A DNA stretch of 64,000 nt. Origin: Guillardia theta CCMP2712. Its lineage: Eukaryota > Cryptophyceae > Pyrenomonadales > Geminigeraceae. Below are positions 36,255-46,558 of the stretch, piece after piece. How positions within the stretch are numbered: position 1 is the first letter of the stretch; each line of letters opens with the position of its first letter. A program made the translations under genes and the position numbers. The notes below the pieces were generated by a model, which was not told where the DNA came from, did not search any database, and saw only the letters and a list, made by a program, of their open reading frames with translations. The DNA is taken from positions 273,363-337,362 of the forward strand of contig NW_005434644.1 of the NCBI RefSeq assembly GCF_000315625.1, read 5' to 3'.

Positions 36255-37346
36255 AGGCTGGTAAAATGCAATGTAATAGCATGTCCGAAACCCAGCCCCG
36301 TCAGCTACACTTCAGAAAAGGTCTGCATTTCCAAGAGTAGTTCGGACCAAGGGGTCTGGAGGTGCCTGCCTGCTTCAAAATACAGCCGAAATCCTCATGA
36401 GCTCCCTCATTGAGATTCCTGGTGAATGTCCCCTCATCCCTCCTTGTCATCTGCTCCTCTCTTCCACTCCCTCTGCAGTTACACGATTCTCCCGACAGGC
36501 TATGTAACAGAAAAAAGCGACCTCAAGTATCCCATCCAACAACAGAGTAGTTGCTCTCGCACCTTCACATGCTTTGAATACCCAAGTTTGACTTTCTACC
36601 ACTTGTCTTTCTCTTCTTCTCGCTACTCTCTCAATGCCATCGCCGCCGCTTCCTTCTCGTACTTGGATCCGCCATTTCGCTTACTGACCCCTACACCCTT
36701 CTCATCACCTTGTACCCCCATGCCTTACATCATAACTTTTAAAATTGAAGTCTCCATCCAATTTAATTTCAAAATTTGGACCCCTCAATGACCTGAAAAT
36801 GAGTGTCAAATAAGGGGTACATCAACTTCACATCGACACATTTTGATTTCTCTATCTATATTTGGACTACCCCTACCCTCCTCCTTGAATCCCCCACCCC
36901 AATTGATAAAGCAGATTGCAGGTCGTAATTCGGTCATCTGAATTGGCTGGGTCCAATATACACCGGTACTTGCACATGGTTCTTAGGAGGGTGGGGGTGG
37001 GGCGATGGCTCTCAAGACCCGGTGATCGGAGGTTTGAGGGGGGGTAGTGGGGTAGTGGAGCCACCGCTACATAAGGAATCCGTTTTACTTAACGCCCCTG
37101 GCGGGGGCGGGCCCGGTGTTAAACAGGATCCGGCGGCCCCGGGCCGGGCCACGGGCCTCGGCGCTGCCCGTCACTGACTGAGTGCCACTAGTGGTCTTTG
37201 TACTACGGTAGCTGACATGATCGGACTCTGTGTGTACCTGACACTGTGACTGATCTCCGTGGCCATGGAGTTCAGCACCGTGCCGGGTTATGTTTGACTG
37301 AGAGTCTCAGCATGAGTCTCTTCCTCCTCTCTATCCGATGATCCTA
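36255..37346. repeat. Spacer with composite repeat (TACCCC arm and GC block)
   Basis: 36255-36830 holds no supportable gene. 36840-37070 is rich in TACCCC and GGGGTAGTGG motifs. 37083-37180 is extremely GC-rich (GGCGGGGGCGGGCCCGG, CGGGCCGGGCC). 37180-37330 is mixed sequence. The order, TACCCC arm then GC block, repeats that seen at 22.8-23.7 and 54.6-55.1 kb. Confidence 0.6.
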
Positions 37347-38145
37347 TCAGTCCCCCTTCTCAGTCTCTGCTCGGAGTACCGCCGTTAGTACATGTTGATT
37401 TCCTTGCGTGATCAAATCTTCTACCTTCACGCAACGGCTGATTTCGTCCCCTACCCGGAGTCTCATCGCGCAAAGGCTGTTGATACGTAAGATGTTCGCC
37501 CGATCACTCTTCAACTTGAAAGAACACCGCAGCGGAATCTCAGGAGCTGGGCATGCTCTCAATGCGCAAGGCTTTAAGAAGAAAAAGAGGATGAAGTAAG
37601 GAGGAAACCATCGACTCAAAGAAAAGGTTTCAATGAGCTGACAGTTGTGTATGCCTCTCTCTACTCGGGCAGGGGGATCGTAAGAGGCTTGCCCTTGGTA
37701 ACGGACTTGAATCTGGGGGCGTTGGACCCGGGCGTGAAGAACTGGAACTTCGATCATCGCAAGCAGAGGTCAGCAAAGGTTATGAACGCACCTCAGCTTT
37801 GGTTCCAGCCCAGTCGGCACCAGCCTCCTGCTGATCGTAGAAGTTGTAGTGTTTCCTGAAGCTGTTCATCCAGGGTCAATGCAGGTCACAAGACAGCTGA
37901 GGTGGGTGAGCAGGCGCTTGCCTGTAGATCGAGCGAGTCGCCTCCTTGTCGGCCTCCTTCCACGCGAACAGCCACTTGAAGATGATCAGGGGATGGAACA
38001 GCAGAACGAGGACAGCCAGAGCGGCAGTAGGCAGTGTAGGTGGAGGATGTGAGCACATATGGTTCAAGCAGCTACCTGGGGGTCCACAGGAGGTAGAGGC
38101 TGACCTGCCAGCACCTGTACAGTGTGTCAGAGGAGCTCCAAGCAC
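37347..38145 (-). CDS. Probable exons of a membrane-anchored protein (unknown)
   Basis: Three or four - strand segments look coding: a hydrophobic helix followed by a charged stretch (AVLVLLFHPLIIFKWLFAW, KEADKEATRSIYR, about 38050-37930), KHYNFYDQQEAGADWAGTKA (about 37850-37790), QFFTPGSNAPRFKSVTKGK (about 37745-37690), and a last exon with FKLKSDRANILRINSLCAM and DLITQGNQHVLTAVLRAETE, stopping at 37347. They lie directly downstream of the peroxidase-like gene on the same strand, and could be its C-terminal extension or an independent gene. No family recognised. Confidence 0.4.
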
Positions 38146-39328
38146 AGTGACAGAGGGTGTCGTGCCGCTTTCACGTCTTTCTCCATCCTCTCAGCAGACC
38201 ACAGCCTTGGGTATCTTCTGAGGACCTGATTCCACCCTCAGGTAACTGAACAGTTCAAAGAGACGTTGCAGTCAACCTGGCCGTCTGCATCCAGCAAGAA
38301 CTTCTCGTAGTTGAGAGTGATTCGCGTGATGTTGTTGGGGTTGGGAAGGTTGGTGGTCATGTACCTGAATCACACATCGAAGGAAGTCAGGAATAAGCGG
38401 AATGCAAGGAAGCAGGAGAGGGATGGATGGATGGATGGATGGATGGATGGATGGAGGGAGGGAGGGAGGGAGGGAGGGAGGGATTTAAAGATGAACATGA
38501 TCAGTACACGGAAAGGATCAGTGTGCATCTGGCATGTTAGATGCAGGTCCTCTGTTGATCAGCTCACCGGTACAAAGGATGAGTGAACTTCCCTACGATG
38601 TCTGTCTTGTCTGTAACAATAATGGGACCTTTCAACGAGCTCTTCATTCCATACTGCTGGGCCACCTTCAAAATGCAGTCAGTCGACAAACTATTGAGTT
38701 CCCGCTCTACTTTGATCCTGACAGTAGCAGAGTCGTCCGGTTCGTAATCTCCTTGATCCGTAGGGAAGCAGATCGCGTTGAGCCCTTGATCTGCGTACTG
38801 CAAGACGAGGGTCTTGAGGGCAGGGATCTGAGTGACTGTCTCCGGGTCGTCCAACTTGATATTCATCACTATTGTAGCCTTGCTGCCCTTCAACTTCGAC
38901 AGTGTTTTCTGCTTACCATTCACAGGGATGGGGATGTCTTCAAGCGATTCCGGGCTGTATACTTCTTCGAGAAGAAAGTCCTGGCGCTTTCGGAAACTTG
39001 GACGATCCAGCACGTCAGCGCCCATCGGTGCTCTCGAACCCAAGGCGGAATCTTCAGCGCCACTGGCAAGGGGCGCGGCGACCACAAAAGCACCTGCGAG
39101 CTGAAATACTTGTCTTCTGCTCAACAATGAGTTAGAAGTTGCTTGATCAGTTTGATCTGAAGGTCTCGCGGACATCGTAGCTCCTCTGGACGAACAGGAC
39201 GCGCTCCCTTGTTGCCGTCGTAAGCAAGGGGATCCTGCCACTGAGAACGCTGCTGCTCGATCGACAAGTAGCGAGGAGGCAACTACGAGCAAGCCAGCAG
39301 CACAATTCCAGAGACGAAGTTGTATCAT
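38146..39328 (-). CDS. Thylakoid-lumen glutathione-peroxidase-like protein without the peroxidatic Cys
   Basis: Start chosen at 39328 because it opens a good signal peptide (MIQLRLWNCAAGLLVVASSL to AAA) followed by Phe, as in complex-plastid preproteins. Then comes a Ser/Arg-rich transit-like stretch and a twin-arginine lumen signal (SRRQVFQLAGAFVVAAPLAS). The mature part follows the glutathione peroxidase fold: IPVNGKQKTLSKLKGSKATI, then VMNIKLDD where the family has VNVAS-x-Cys/Sec, then QYADQGLNAICFPTDQGDYE for the usual GF-ILAFPCNQF segment. The catalytic Cys position is Asp; the Gln is kept; the Trp/Asn region is LNYEKFLLDADGQ. Intron removal joins YR|YMTTNLPNPN and DGQ|VLRRYPRLWSAERMEKD, matching the family C-terminus. 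Canonical peroxidase activity is therefore unlikely; a structural, redox-sensing or binding role is inferred. A GGAT/GGAG array (38421-38483) sits in an intron. Confidence 0.72.
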
Positions 39329-39902
39329 CGCTCGTCTTGTCCTCTCATCCTCGCGCTCTCCTGCTCCCTTCGCCTTCATGTTCCCTGCGGCCACCGCCAT
39401 ATCACAGCTTATGACCCCCATCCTGAGGCGGGCCGTATTGATGTCCACCCCCCCCACCTTCAGTTTTCCACATGGAATACTCCTCACCCCCATGGATTAC
39501 CACCCCACCTATCATTTCACAGTCAATATAACCCCATCTCCATACTTCTTTCACCCCACCCATCTATCTCCATCACCACCTTCGAAGGGTAACCCCCGCA
39601 AACCCTCAACTACCCACCCTCAAACTTTCCATGATTTTGGTACTTGTTTTGTGGGGTACAATCCCCTGATTATTCCTAGGGGGGGGGGGGGTAGGTCAGT
39701 ATTCTGGGTCGATTGAAGGGTGGGGTAGAGATTTCTGGTCAACCATCTTTACCCCCCTCACTTTCCCGGAAATAGAAGGGTGAGGCGAAACATGTTCGCG
39801 CTCGTCCGGCAGACTGTGGTGAGCGATGAGGCGATGGCGGGGGTTGGTTGCCTGTCTGAGAGCTGCAAGAGCTTATCTTGTGCTTGTTATCCCGTGCTAA
39901 AG
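39329..39902. repeat. Spacer with TACCCC-rich repeat arm
   Basis: 39440-39760 is dense in CCCCAC, ACCCC and GGGGTAGG motifs, including a 12-G run near 39681. It sits immediately upstream of the peroxidase-like gene. No gene seen. Confidence 0.55.
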
Positions 39903-40455
39903 CTACTTGTTCTGTCTCCGTGGATGGTTGGCCTTGACGAAACGAATTGAGCACAATGTCATGTTGCAGTGTGTTCGACGGTTTCTGTATCTTAGCCTTG
40001 ATGCTGCATGAATTTGTTTCTGGATCATCTTATATGATTTGATGTGATCAAAGTTGGACACGATGCTCTCTATTGTTCTACCAGAAATCCATGATAGATC
40101 GCTCATATGCATACGCAGGAACTCTTGCAACAGAGCCTGGTTGTTTCAGACAATTGTACCCATCAGTCGTCTGGCGGTTTGTTGTATGGAGCGATTTGCT
40201 ATGATGTTGGAGGCTGCTGCCCAACTGAACAGTCTCAACAACTTTCAAAGTCCTCTGGAGGTTCTCTAGCAGCGTGAGAGACGCGCTATGGATGCTTAGA
40301 AGTCTCGTGACCTCGTGTAATTTCGGCGTATTGTTTTTCAAGCTGTATCGCCCGACCAGTGATATCGCACAGTCAGCAGCAGTGAGAGGGATGCCCTCGC
40401 ATGTATAACTTATTAAATCATCTCTGAAAGAATTCTTCAAGTTTTTGTGTGACAC
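39903..40455 (-). CDS. Hypothetical protein, two overlapping exon candidates
   Basis: A - strand frame from 40455 (DDLISYTCEGIPLTAADCAI, LHEVTRLLSIHSASLTLLEN) gives way to a second frame from about 40130 (MSDLSWISGRTIESIVSNFD, HIKSYKMIQKQIHAASRLR). The helical, balanced composition differs from the low-complexity surroundings, and the two frames could be joined by a short intron near 40150-40110. No family recognised, and no start or splice site is firm. Confidence 0.35.
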
Positions 40456-40739
40456 TCTTGAAAGTATTCCTCAAGATATTGTGTGAAAACTCTTGATCCG
40501 CTCTCGACACTAACTTGATGCCATGAAAATAGTGACGGCAGGTTGGGTTCAATGCTCTTGTATTCATCTACAATAATAAAGAGAAGGATGCACTTGAACA
40601 AAGTATGGTGCTAGCGACTTGATAACGCCGGCCTCATCCTTTTGATAATTTCTTAATGCTCCTCCTTGGAATCTTTCTGGGCACGTCCGACACTTTGCCA
40701 TCCAGTGTTGGTCTATCCATCGAACATCAGATGACAATC

Positions 40740-42665
40740 AAGCAGCAAGCAAGCAGCATACCACTCCAGATCGCGCAGCCATGATCGCTTGATAGGCTTT
40801 GTATGCCTCTTGGGTCTGGAAGGTGAACGACTCCATGGGCCTGCTGTTGCTCTTTCCACCGCAGCACCATCCGCCGATATGGCTGAGAGGGTTTCCTTCT
40901 TCCTCAAGCTCACGGGTGAGGTAAACCTGAGCAGATTCTCAGCAAATCAAACGCTCAGCAGTCACCGCTCACCTTCACGATAGCATGGGGGAAGATGACA
41001 AGTCCCATGACAGCAAACGAGTAGACGACGGCAAACAGGAACAAAAGATTGCAGAGAAGGTACAAGAACACATTGATTCCGATGATGATTCTCTGGATCA
41101 CCACATCACTGTTAGCTGTTGGTCCAAAGAAATCCTGTCAACAACCGTGTTAGTCGGGCAAACAGGAAACACCAAAATGACACACCTGGATGTTGGCCTT
41201 GACAAAGCCGTGAAGCAAATCAAACAAGAGAGCAATGACGAAGTATCTTGAGAGACGTCAAACTCGAAGAGGGAGCAATAGGAGCTTACCGTTGAGCAAG
41301 CTCCCAAAGAACTGGTACGGTGTATCCCCAGAACTCTCCGGAAAGAACGCTGACCTTGGCCACATTCTCAATTGGCCAGCAATCCTCACGGCAAGTGAGC
41401 TATGAAAGCTTTTCAGAAAGAAGCTTCGTATCCAACATTGACAAAACCTGGCAGGTTCCAAACGCAGCGGCTTCCTTCTTCTGAGCGACAATTCTACGGT
41501 TTGTCACACCAAGCTTCCACACGCGATTTCCGCATCCGCACAAGAGCATTTCCCACCTGCATAATAGTGAGACTGATTGGCTGGGAATTACTGCAGGTTT
41601 GCTATCACCAGGACGAGCTCAGGGGCTCCTCCTTGTGGAAGAAGATCTCCTCCCCTGGCATCAGGAGCAGGTTGGCAGTCACGTCATTCTCGTCCAAGAT
41701 TGCTTCTTCATCTTCGCGCTTGTCCAATCGTGGACGGATGTAGGTGACATAGCCCCAGCACAAGATGGCAAGAATGATGATGAAGAGAATCCAGTCCAGG
41801 TGCATGCCGAAGATTGCACGAAAGTCCGTCCAGCTAAGCAGTCACTATCAATCCACTGCCTCCAATCCACTGCCACTCCTTGCATACCTTGAGGGCCACT
41901 TGATCTTAGACAAGTGGGGAACAAACGAGTTCAAGATCTTAGGGCCTGAGTATCAATTAGGTTCTGGATCGCCTAGATTCGTTTGTAAGATATAGAGTAA
42001 TCCTCTACCTTTGGACTCGGAGGAAGGCGACGAACTGGACTCGGATGAGGCTCCAGATGCAGCAGGAGCCGCAGCAGGTGCGGCGGCAGGTGCAGCAGCA
42101 GGTGCAGGCGCGGCAGCGGGGGCGGGGGCGGGGGCGGCCTCAGCAGCCTCTTCCTCAGCCAGCTCAGTAGTCACGGCAGGGAAGGATCGTTGAGCAGATT
42201 GCTTGAGGAAGAAATCAATCAGGATGAACTATCAAGGTCTAATAATGAGATCTTACAGCTTGTGCCTTGACCAACATGCTGGCGGAATCGTCGTCGGAGG
42301 ATCCGATTGCCAACAGTCCAACGGCCACCAAGGCAAAGAGCATGACAGCACCAACCATCTGCATCCTGTTCTTGTTGGAAAATGTCCTGACAACATGCCA
42401 GTGTTAATAATTTTGATGTGCAACTTCTGGTCATTTCTTTTGCTTTTCCTACAGCAGGCAATGCATGATACAAACTACGAACTCGATTTCATCTCGAAAT
42501 CGCGCATCATTTCTGTCAGCCAATCGCAGCACAGATGAGATCGCCATCTTTGACATGAAGAGGGAGATGAAGGGGCAGTGCAACAAGAAGTTTCCAGCAT
42601 TTGAGCACTGACCTTTCCTCATTCGGACGAATCATGTCGTAGCGCTGACCGCCGGCAGAGAGCAT
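40740..42665 (-). CDS. Multi-pass membrane protein with an Ala/Pro-rich linker (unknown)
   Basis: Likely start near 42665 (MLSAGGQRYDMIRPNEER). The next exon has NKNRMQMVGAVMLFALVAVG, LLAIGSSDDD, a first membrane span. An exon at about 42175-42010 is an acidic stretch plus about 40 residues of Ala/Pro repeats. Then HLDWILFIIILAILCWGYVT (41800-41740), DENDVTANLLLMPGEEIFF, PIENVAKVSVLSGEFWGYTV (41390-41310), YFVIALLFDLLHGFVKANIQ (41250-41190), and the pair IIIGINVFLYLLCNLLFLFA with YSFAVMGLVIFPHAIVK (41090-40985). The C-terminal exon (GGWCCGGKSNSRPMESF) runs to about 40740. At least five hydrophobic segments are visible. The family is not recognised. The position beside an LHC-like gene may be coincidence. 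Confidence 0.6.
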
Positions 42666-42699
42666 GGCGAAAGGCGCGCTGGGCTCTCCGAAAATAGAT

Positions 42700-43140
42700 C
42701 GGGAAAAAAAGGATAGGAGGTCCGGGAGAACAGTGGGGTGGGGTGCCTTGACCACCCGTAGTCGAACTATTTTTGAGAGGGGGTTGAATCCGATCCCCTT
42801 TGTCACACTAGTACCCCTTACTTGGTAGGGTCCATCCTGACTGGGGCCCAGGGGTACTGATGACAATGGTGAGTGATCGGACCGTCACACACCGGCTGGC
42901 CCTGCGGCCTCAGTAGAGTACAATATTGGGCTGACCGTGGGATTTTGGGGGTAGGGGTGTATACCCGACCGTACGAACTCGGAATCATGGCGCCGAGGGT
43001 CATTTCGGCAGGACCCCAGGCAGTCCCTTTCAGTCCTGGGCTCGGATCGGACCGTGGGGTGACCGGCACGACCGTATAAGTCAAGGGGAGGGTGGGGTAC
43101 TTGATTCGGATTCTACCGTACAGGCCGTGCGAGGGGTCAT
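42700..43140. repeat. Composite repeat between the membrane-protein and LHC-like genes
   Basis: 42710-42870 has GGTGGGGTG, GTACCCC and TTGGTAGGG motifs. 42870-43130 is GC-rich with repeated GATCGGACCGT elements (42874-42886 and 43043-43055) and CGACCGTA. No coding sequence fits. Confidence 0.5.
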
Positions 43141-43149
43141 GATCTTCGA

Positions 43150-43899
43150 TCACGGTGAACTTCGGAAGGGACCCAAAATAGGATTGAGAGACAAGCTAGT
43201 AACCGGGTTCACGCGGTCAAGACCTCCGTTGAGCAGGGAGGGGGCCTTCTCTCCCGCAGCCAGAAGGTCCGGCTGTCCCAGCATCTTGGCCAGGTACGGC
43301 TGCACAAGCTCCGACACGGGCCATCCAGCAGCCGCAAGCATAGCAAGACGCCCGTGCTTGAGCTCCGCCTCCCTGTAGTTCTTGAGCGCGTCCATGGAGG
43401 TGGCGCAGTTGAGGGGATCGAAGCCCTTGTTGCCCACCATGACGCAGTCGGCCAGCACCGAGTCCGGCTTGAGCAGGCCGAACTTGATCGCGTTGCGCAC
43501 GTACAGGTTGCCGCCCTGAGCATCATCGAAGCGCTGCATGTTCATCAGGCGCTCGTACTCGGCGTAGTCGATGACGCCGTTGCCGTCGATGTCGCCACGA
43601 GCCATGAGGGCCTGGATCTCGGCGGAGAGGTTGTTGCCGAGAGCAGCCTTGAGCTCGGCCATGTCGATGCTGCCAGAGCCGTCCGCGTCGAGCTTGTTGA
43701 AGAGCTCCTTGGTGAGCTTGACCTCTTGCTCGATCTTGGTGGGAGCGCTCTGCATGCGGAGGGACTCCGGGAGCAGGTGGCAGGGCGGGAGGAGGCCAGG
43801 CGGGGGAGGCCCGAGGAGGCAGGGGCGAAGGCAGAGGCAGAAGCGATGGCAGCGAAAGCGGGAGTGCAGGGGTATTACCTTGGGGTGGGGTGTCAACAA
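43150..43899 (-). CDS. EF-hand protein with an LHC-type chlorophyll-binding helix, possibly damaged
   Basis: The conserved part begins MQSAPTKIEQEVKLTKELF. Two textbook EF-hand loops follow (DADGSGSIDMAE and DIDGNGVIDYAE, about 43690-43560), then NLYVRNAIKFGLLKPDSVLA and an LHC-superfamily segment: GFDPLNCATSMDALKNYREA, then ELKHGRLAMLAAAGWPVSEL with the E-x-x-H-x-R chlorophyll-binding pattern, and APSLLNGGLDRVNP. In another frame just upstream (about 43857-43780) lies AAIASASAFAPASSGLPRLA, a classic ASAFAP plastid-targeting signal, out of register by one base with the EF-hand part. Either a base is missing in the assembly, a small intron was missed, or the gene is decaying. No later helices are found before the repeat at 43140, and another repeat arm begins at 43865. 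Likely a thylakoid, calcium-responsive, antenna-related protein. Confidence 0.6.
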   Translation of the reverse strand: MLTPHPKVIPLHSRFRCHRFCLCLRPCLLGPPPPGLLPPCHLLPESLRMQSAPTKIEQEVKLTKELFNKLDADGSGSIDMAELKAALGNNLSAEIQALMARGDIDGNGVIDYAEYERLMNMQRFDDAQGGNLYVRNAIKFGLLKPDSVLADCVMVGNKGFDPLNCATSMDALKNYREAELKHGRLAMLAAAGWPVSELVQPYLAKMLGQPDLLAAGEKAPSLLNGGLDRVNPVTSLSLNPILGPFRSSP

Positions 43900-44277
43900 G
43901 TACCGGTACGTTTCCCATCACTGTACTGTTTTTGTAAAGGTGGGGTATAGGGGGGCATTTGTTGAGGGGGTACCCTTACCTGGTGTGCATACGCCGAAGT
44001 TCCTTTAATCGACAAAAGGACTCCCGAAGGAGTCCTGGACCAGCATGACAGGGGTCATTGATAGGTTTCAATCACCCATCCAATGGGGCTGTATGAGGGT
44101 CTTAAAAAAGAAAAAAAAATCTTCCCTCCTCCGACGGAAAGTTTGTGGCACTGCTCGTTTCATCTTCCCGCCATTACAGAGTTTGCGGTCCGACAATACA
44201 CTGAAACGATGGTAATGAAAAAAATGTAGCGACTACCTGCTATCTAACATGGTTTCGCCAGACTAACATACTATAAC
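43865..44277. repeat. GGGGTA/TACC repeat arm and spacer upstream of Fanzor
   Basis: 43865-43990 is rich in GGGGTA, GGTACC and GGGGTGG, cutting into the 5' end of the LHC-like gene. 44017-44036 is a perfect 8-bp hairpin (AGGACTCC-CGAA-GGAGTCCT). 44040-44277 is A/T-rich with no gene; it would contain the Fanzor promoter and the left end of any transposon. Confidence 0.5.
44017..44036. other. Perfect inverted repeat (8-bp stem, CGAA loop)
   Basis: Stem AGGACTCC/GGAGTCCT with a CGAA tetraloop, 242 bp upstream of the Fanzor start. It could be a terminator-like or transposon-end structure, or chance. Confidence 0.7.
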
Positions 44278-46343
44278 ATGCCGAGGAAGAGAAAACGAAT
44301 TACAGATGATTCAGACAACGGTCAAGAAATAAGTTATTCAAAACCATTCACGAGAGTCGTCAAATGTGGGTTATACTCGAGACTCAAGGTAGAGAACAGA
44401 TCGATTTTAGACGTGATCGACAGATGGGTATTACATATCAGTCAGATCACATCAAGAGGCAGTATGATATTCAACTGTTTTCTGATATGGGGCAGGGATA
44501 CAGGGAATTTACGATATGTAGTAGATGAAATCAAGAGAGCCAAATCGACCTTTTTCTGGAATGTTTTTACACTTGGAATGGAACAACATAGCCGTACAGA
44601 TAACAAGTATCCAACTCTACAACGTTTCTGGTCAGAGAAAAGACATCTTTTCGTTGATTTATGTAGAATTCGAGGAGACTCGCAAGCTATTGTATTCGCT
44701 GCAAATCAATATGGAACGAATTTCTACCAAGACCTGAAAGCAAATTTTACAAACCGATTGGAAAAGTTCATTGCCGAATTCTGCAAAGGAGAGTTACATA
44801 TTAACCATCAGCAAGAAATCGAAGACGTGAAGAATGTATTGTTTCAAAGGAAAGATTACGAGTTGAAGACAGAAGTGTTTAACAGGAATAATTCACAGCA
44901 GATAGGAACCTTCATCGACCATATGAAACAACTAATTGGATTATCGGGGGACGAAGATCTTTTTAGTTTCAAATATGACAAATTTGATCATAGGTTGCAG
45001 AAAAATCTGTTTGAGATAATCGAGACACACATGTTCATGTTGAAGTTCTTCGAAGATCGTGGTCTCTCGAAAAAAACATTCAAGGCAGCACCAATGTCGA
45101 AATTCGGCAGAAAACATCTAACAATCGATAATGATGTGATGTATTACATTTTGAAAGAAGCGAACAGTTTGAAACCGGGAGAAGATAAAAAATCGTTCAT
45201 GAGAATAGATCAAACTTTGGAGAACTCTAGGAATTTCAGAAGGATTTTCGACTGTTCGAATCTGTTCAGAGATCAGAGAGAGGAGATTACAAGTATCACG
45301 ACAGACGGTGTATCGGTTTGTTTTCGCTTCACGTTGATTATCAAAACAATCGATGGACTCGAACAGGAACCTTCATTGCGCACTACCAAATGGCTTGCCG
45401 ATAGAAAAAGGGCTGAACGGAAATCGGCGAAGAAGATATCAATATCATACAAAGTATTACATGAAAATTCAGAATACCAAAGAGAGATCGAAGAATGTAA
45501 AAATTGCCCAAGGGTAATTGCGATCGACCCTGGGAGGAGCGTCATTATATCGGCCGTCGAACAATTCAGAGATGATCAACAAATAATCAGAAAAAGATTT
45601 CAGTTTTCGAGAAAACAATATTATCACGAGTCACATCTGAATCGCAATAAAAAGAAAAGAAAGACGTGGGATCAAGATATTCAATCGACATTGCACTATC
45701 TCAAGGGGTTCTCGAGTAAGTCTGGCGGCAGTCTATCAAGATTCGAAGACTATCTTCTTGCAGTTACAAGTCATTGGGAGGAGTTAACTTCGCATTATTC
45801 AAAGCGAAAATACGCCAGGATGAAATTCGACATCTACATTTCGAAACGAAAGTCAGTCGACAGGTTTATCCGTACAATGAAAGGAAAGGGAGAAATAGAA
45901 CCTGTTATCGCATATGGAAATGCAAGGTTCCCGTCTACAGGACGTCGAGGAGAAAGGCCTGTACCGCCGGGTCAGGTGGATAAGAAGAAGATTCGAGAAT
46001 CACTACAGAGTCGTAGATGTTGACGAATACCGTACTACCAAGTGCTGTAACGATTGTGGTTCTGAGCTCGATGTGCTTCGACGGATTGAAAATACAGGGA
46101 ACGAACCAGACGAGACCTGTAGGTTGAAAACAAGGAAAAGTGAAGTACGAGGATTGAAATTTTGCAGATCATCGAGGTAATATCAAGTTTTGTATACTCC
46201 TGTAATTCACCTTTTCATCTAACTGTTATCGTGACAGCTGTAAAGGAAAGCCGATCAAATCCAGGGACTTGAATGCTGCACTGAATATACTCACTTGTTT
46301 CAATGTGTTTCCTGAAAGACCGAATCACCTACGTCGCCCCTGA
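44278..46343 (+). CDS. Fanzor (TnpB/Cas12-related) RNA-guided DNA endonuclease, one intron, one frameshift
   Basis: Start MPRKRKRITDDSDNGQEISY at 44278 (basic, nuclear-localisation-like). About 400 residues of helical N-terminal and wedge-type sequence lead to RuvC-I (RVIAIDPGRSVIISAVE, Asp near residue 417). RuvC-II follows with the Fanzor signature YGNARFPSTGRRGERPVP (candidate catalytic Glu near residue 559), then a zinc ribbon (DVDEYRTTKCCNDCGSEL, second pair in LKFCRSSSCKGK) and RuvC-III (KSRDLNAALNI, Asp codon 46266-46268). A 61-bp GT-AG intron (46177-46237) separates FCRSS and SCKGK. Between RGERPVPPGQVDKK and FENHYRVVDVDEY (about 45980-46000) the frame shifts by one base, so as written the protein stops near residue 581 and would lose the zinc ribbon and RuvC-III. 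Fanzors are eukaryotic and viral transposon nucleases guided by an RNA encoded at the element's 3' side. The A/T-rich codon use contrasts with the neighbouring genes, suggesting transfer or mobile origin. Confidence 0.93.
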
Positions 46344-46558
46344 GGTGAATTCAATGATTGTTGTCGCCCCCTCCCTACCCAGACTGCGTCCCTCGGGACT
46401 CGATGCCTAATTCCCTGCCTGCCTGCCTGCCCGGTGCCTGCCTCCATTATGATCCGATGTTTACGACATGTGATCATTGAAGTGACTGACTGGCATCATT
46501 TGGTAGGATTCATGTAAGGCTCCAACAACATCCGAAGACAATTTGGCAAAAAAAAAAC

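Noticed and set aside
44278-46023. Fanzor as a complete 581-residue protein
   Set aside because: The stop follows a frame change. The zinc ribbon and RuvC-III lie in another frame and after an intron up to 46343.
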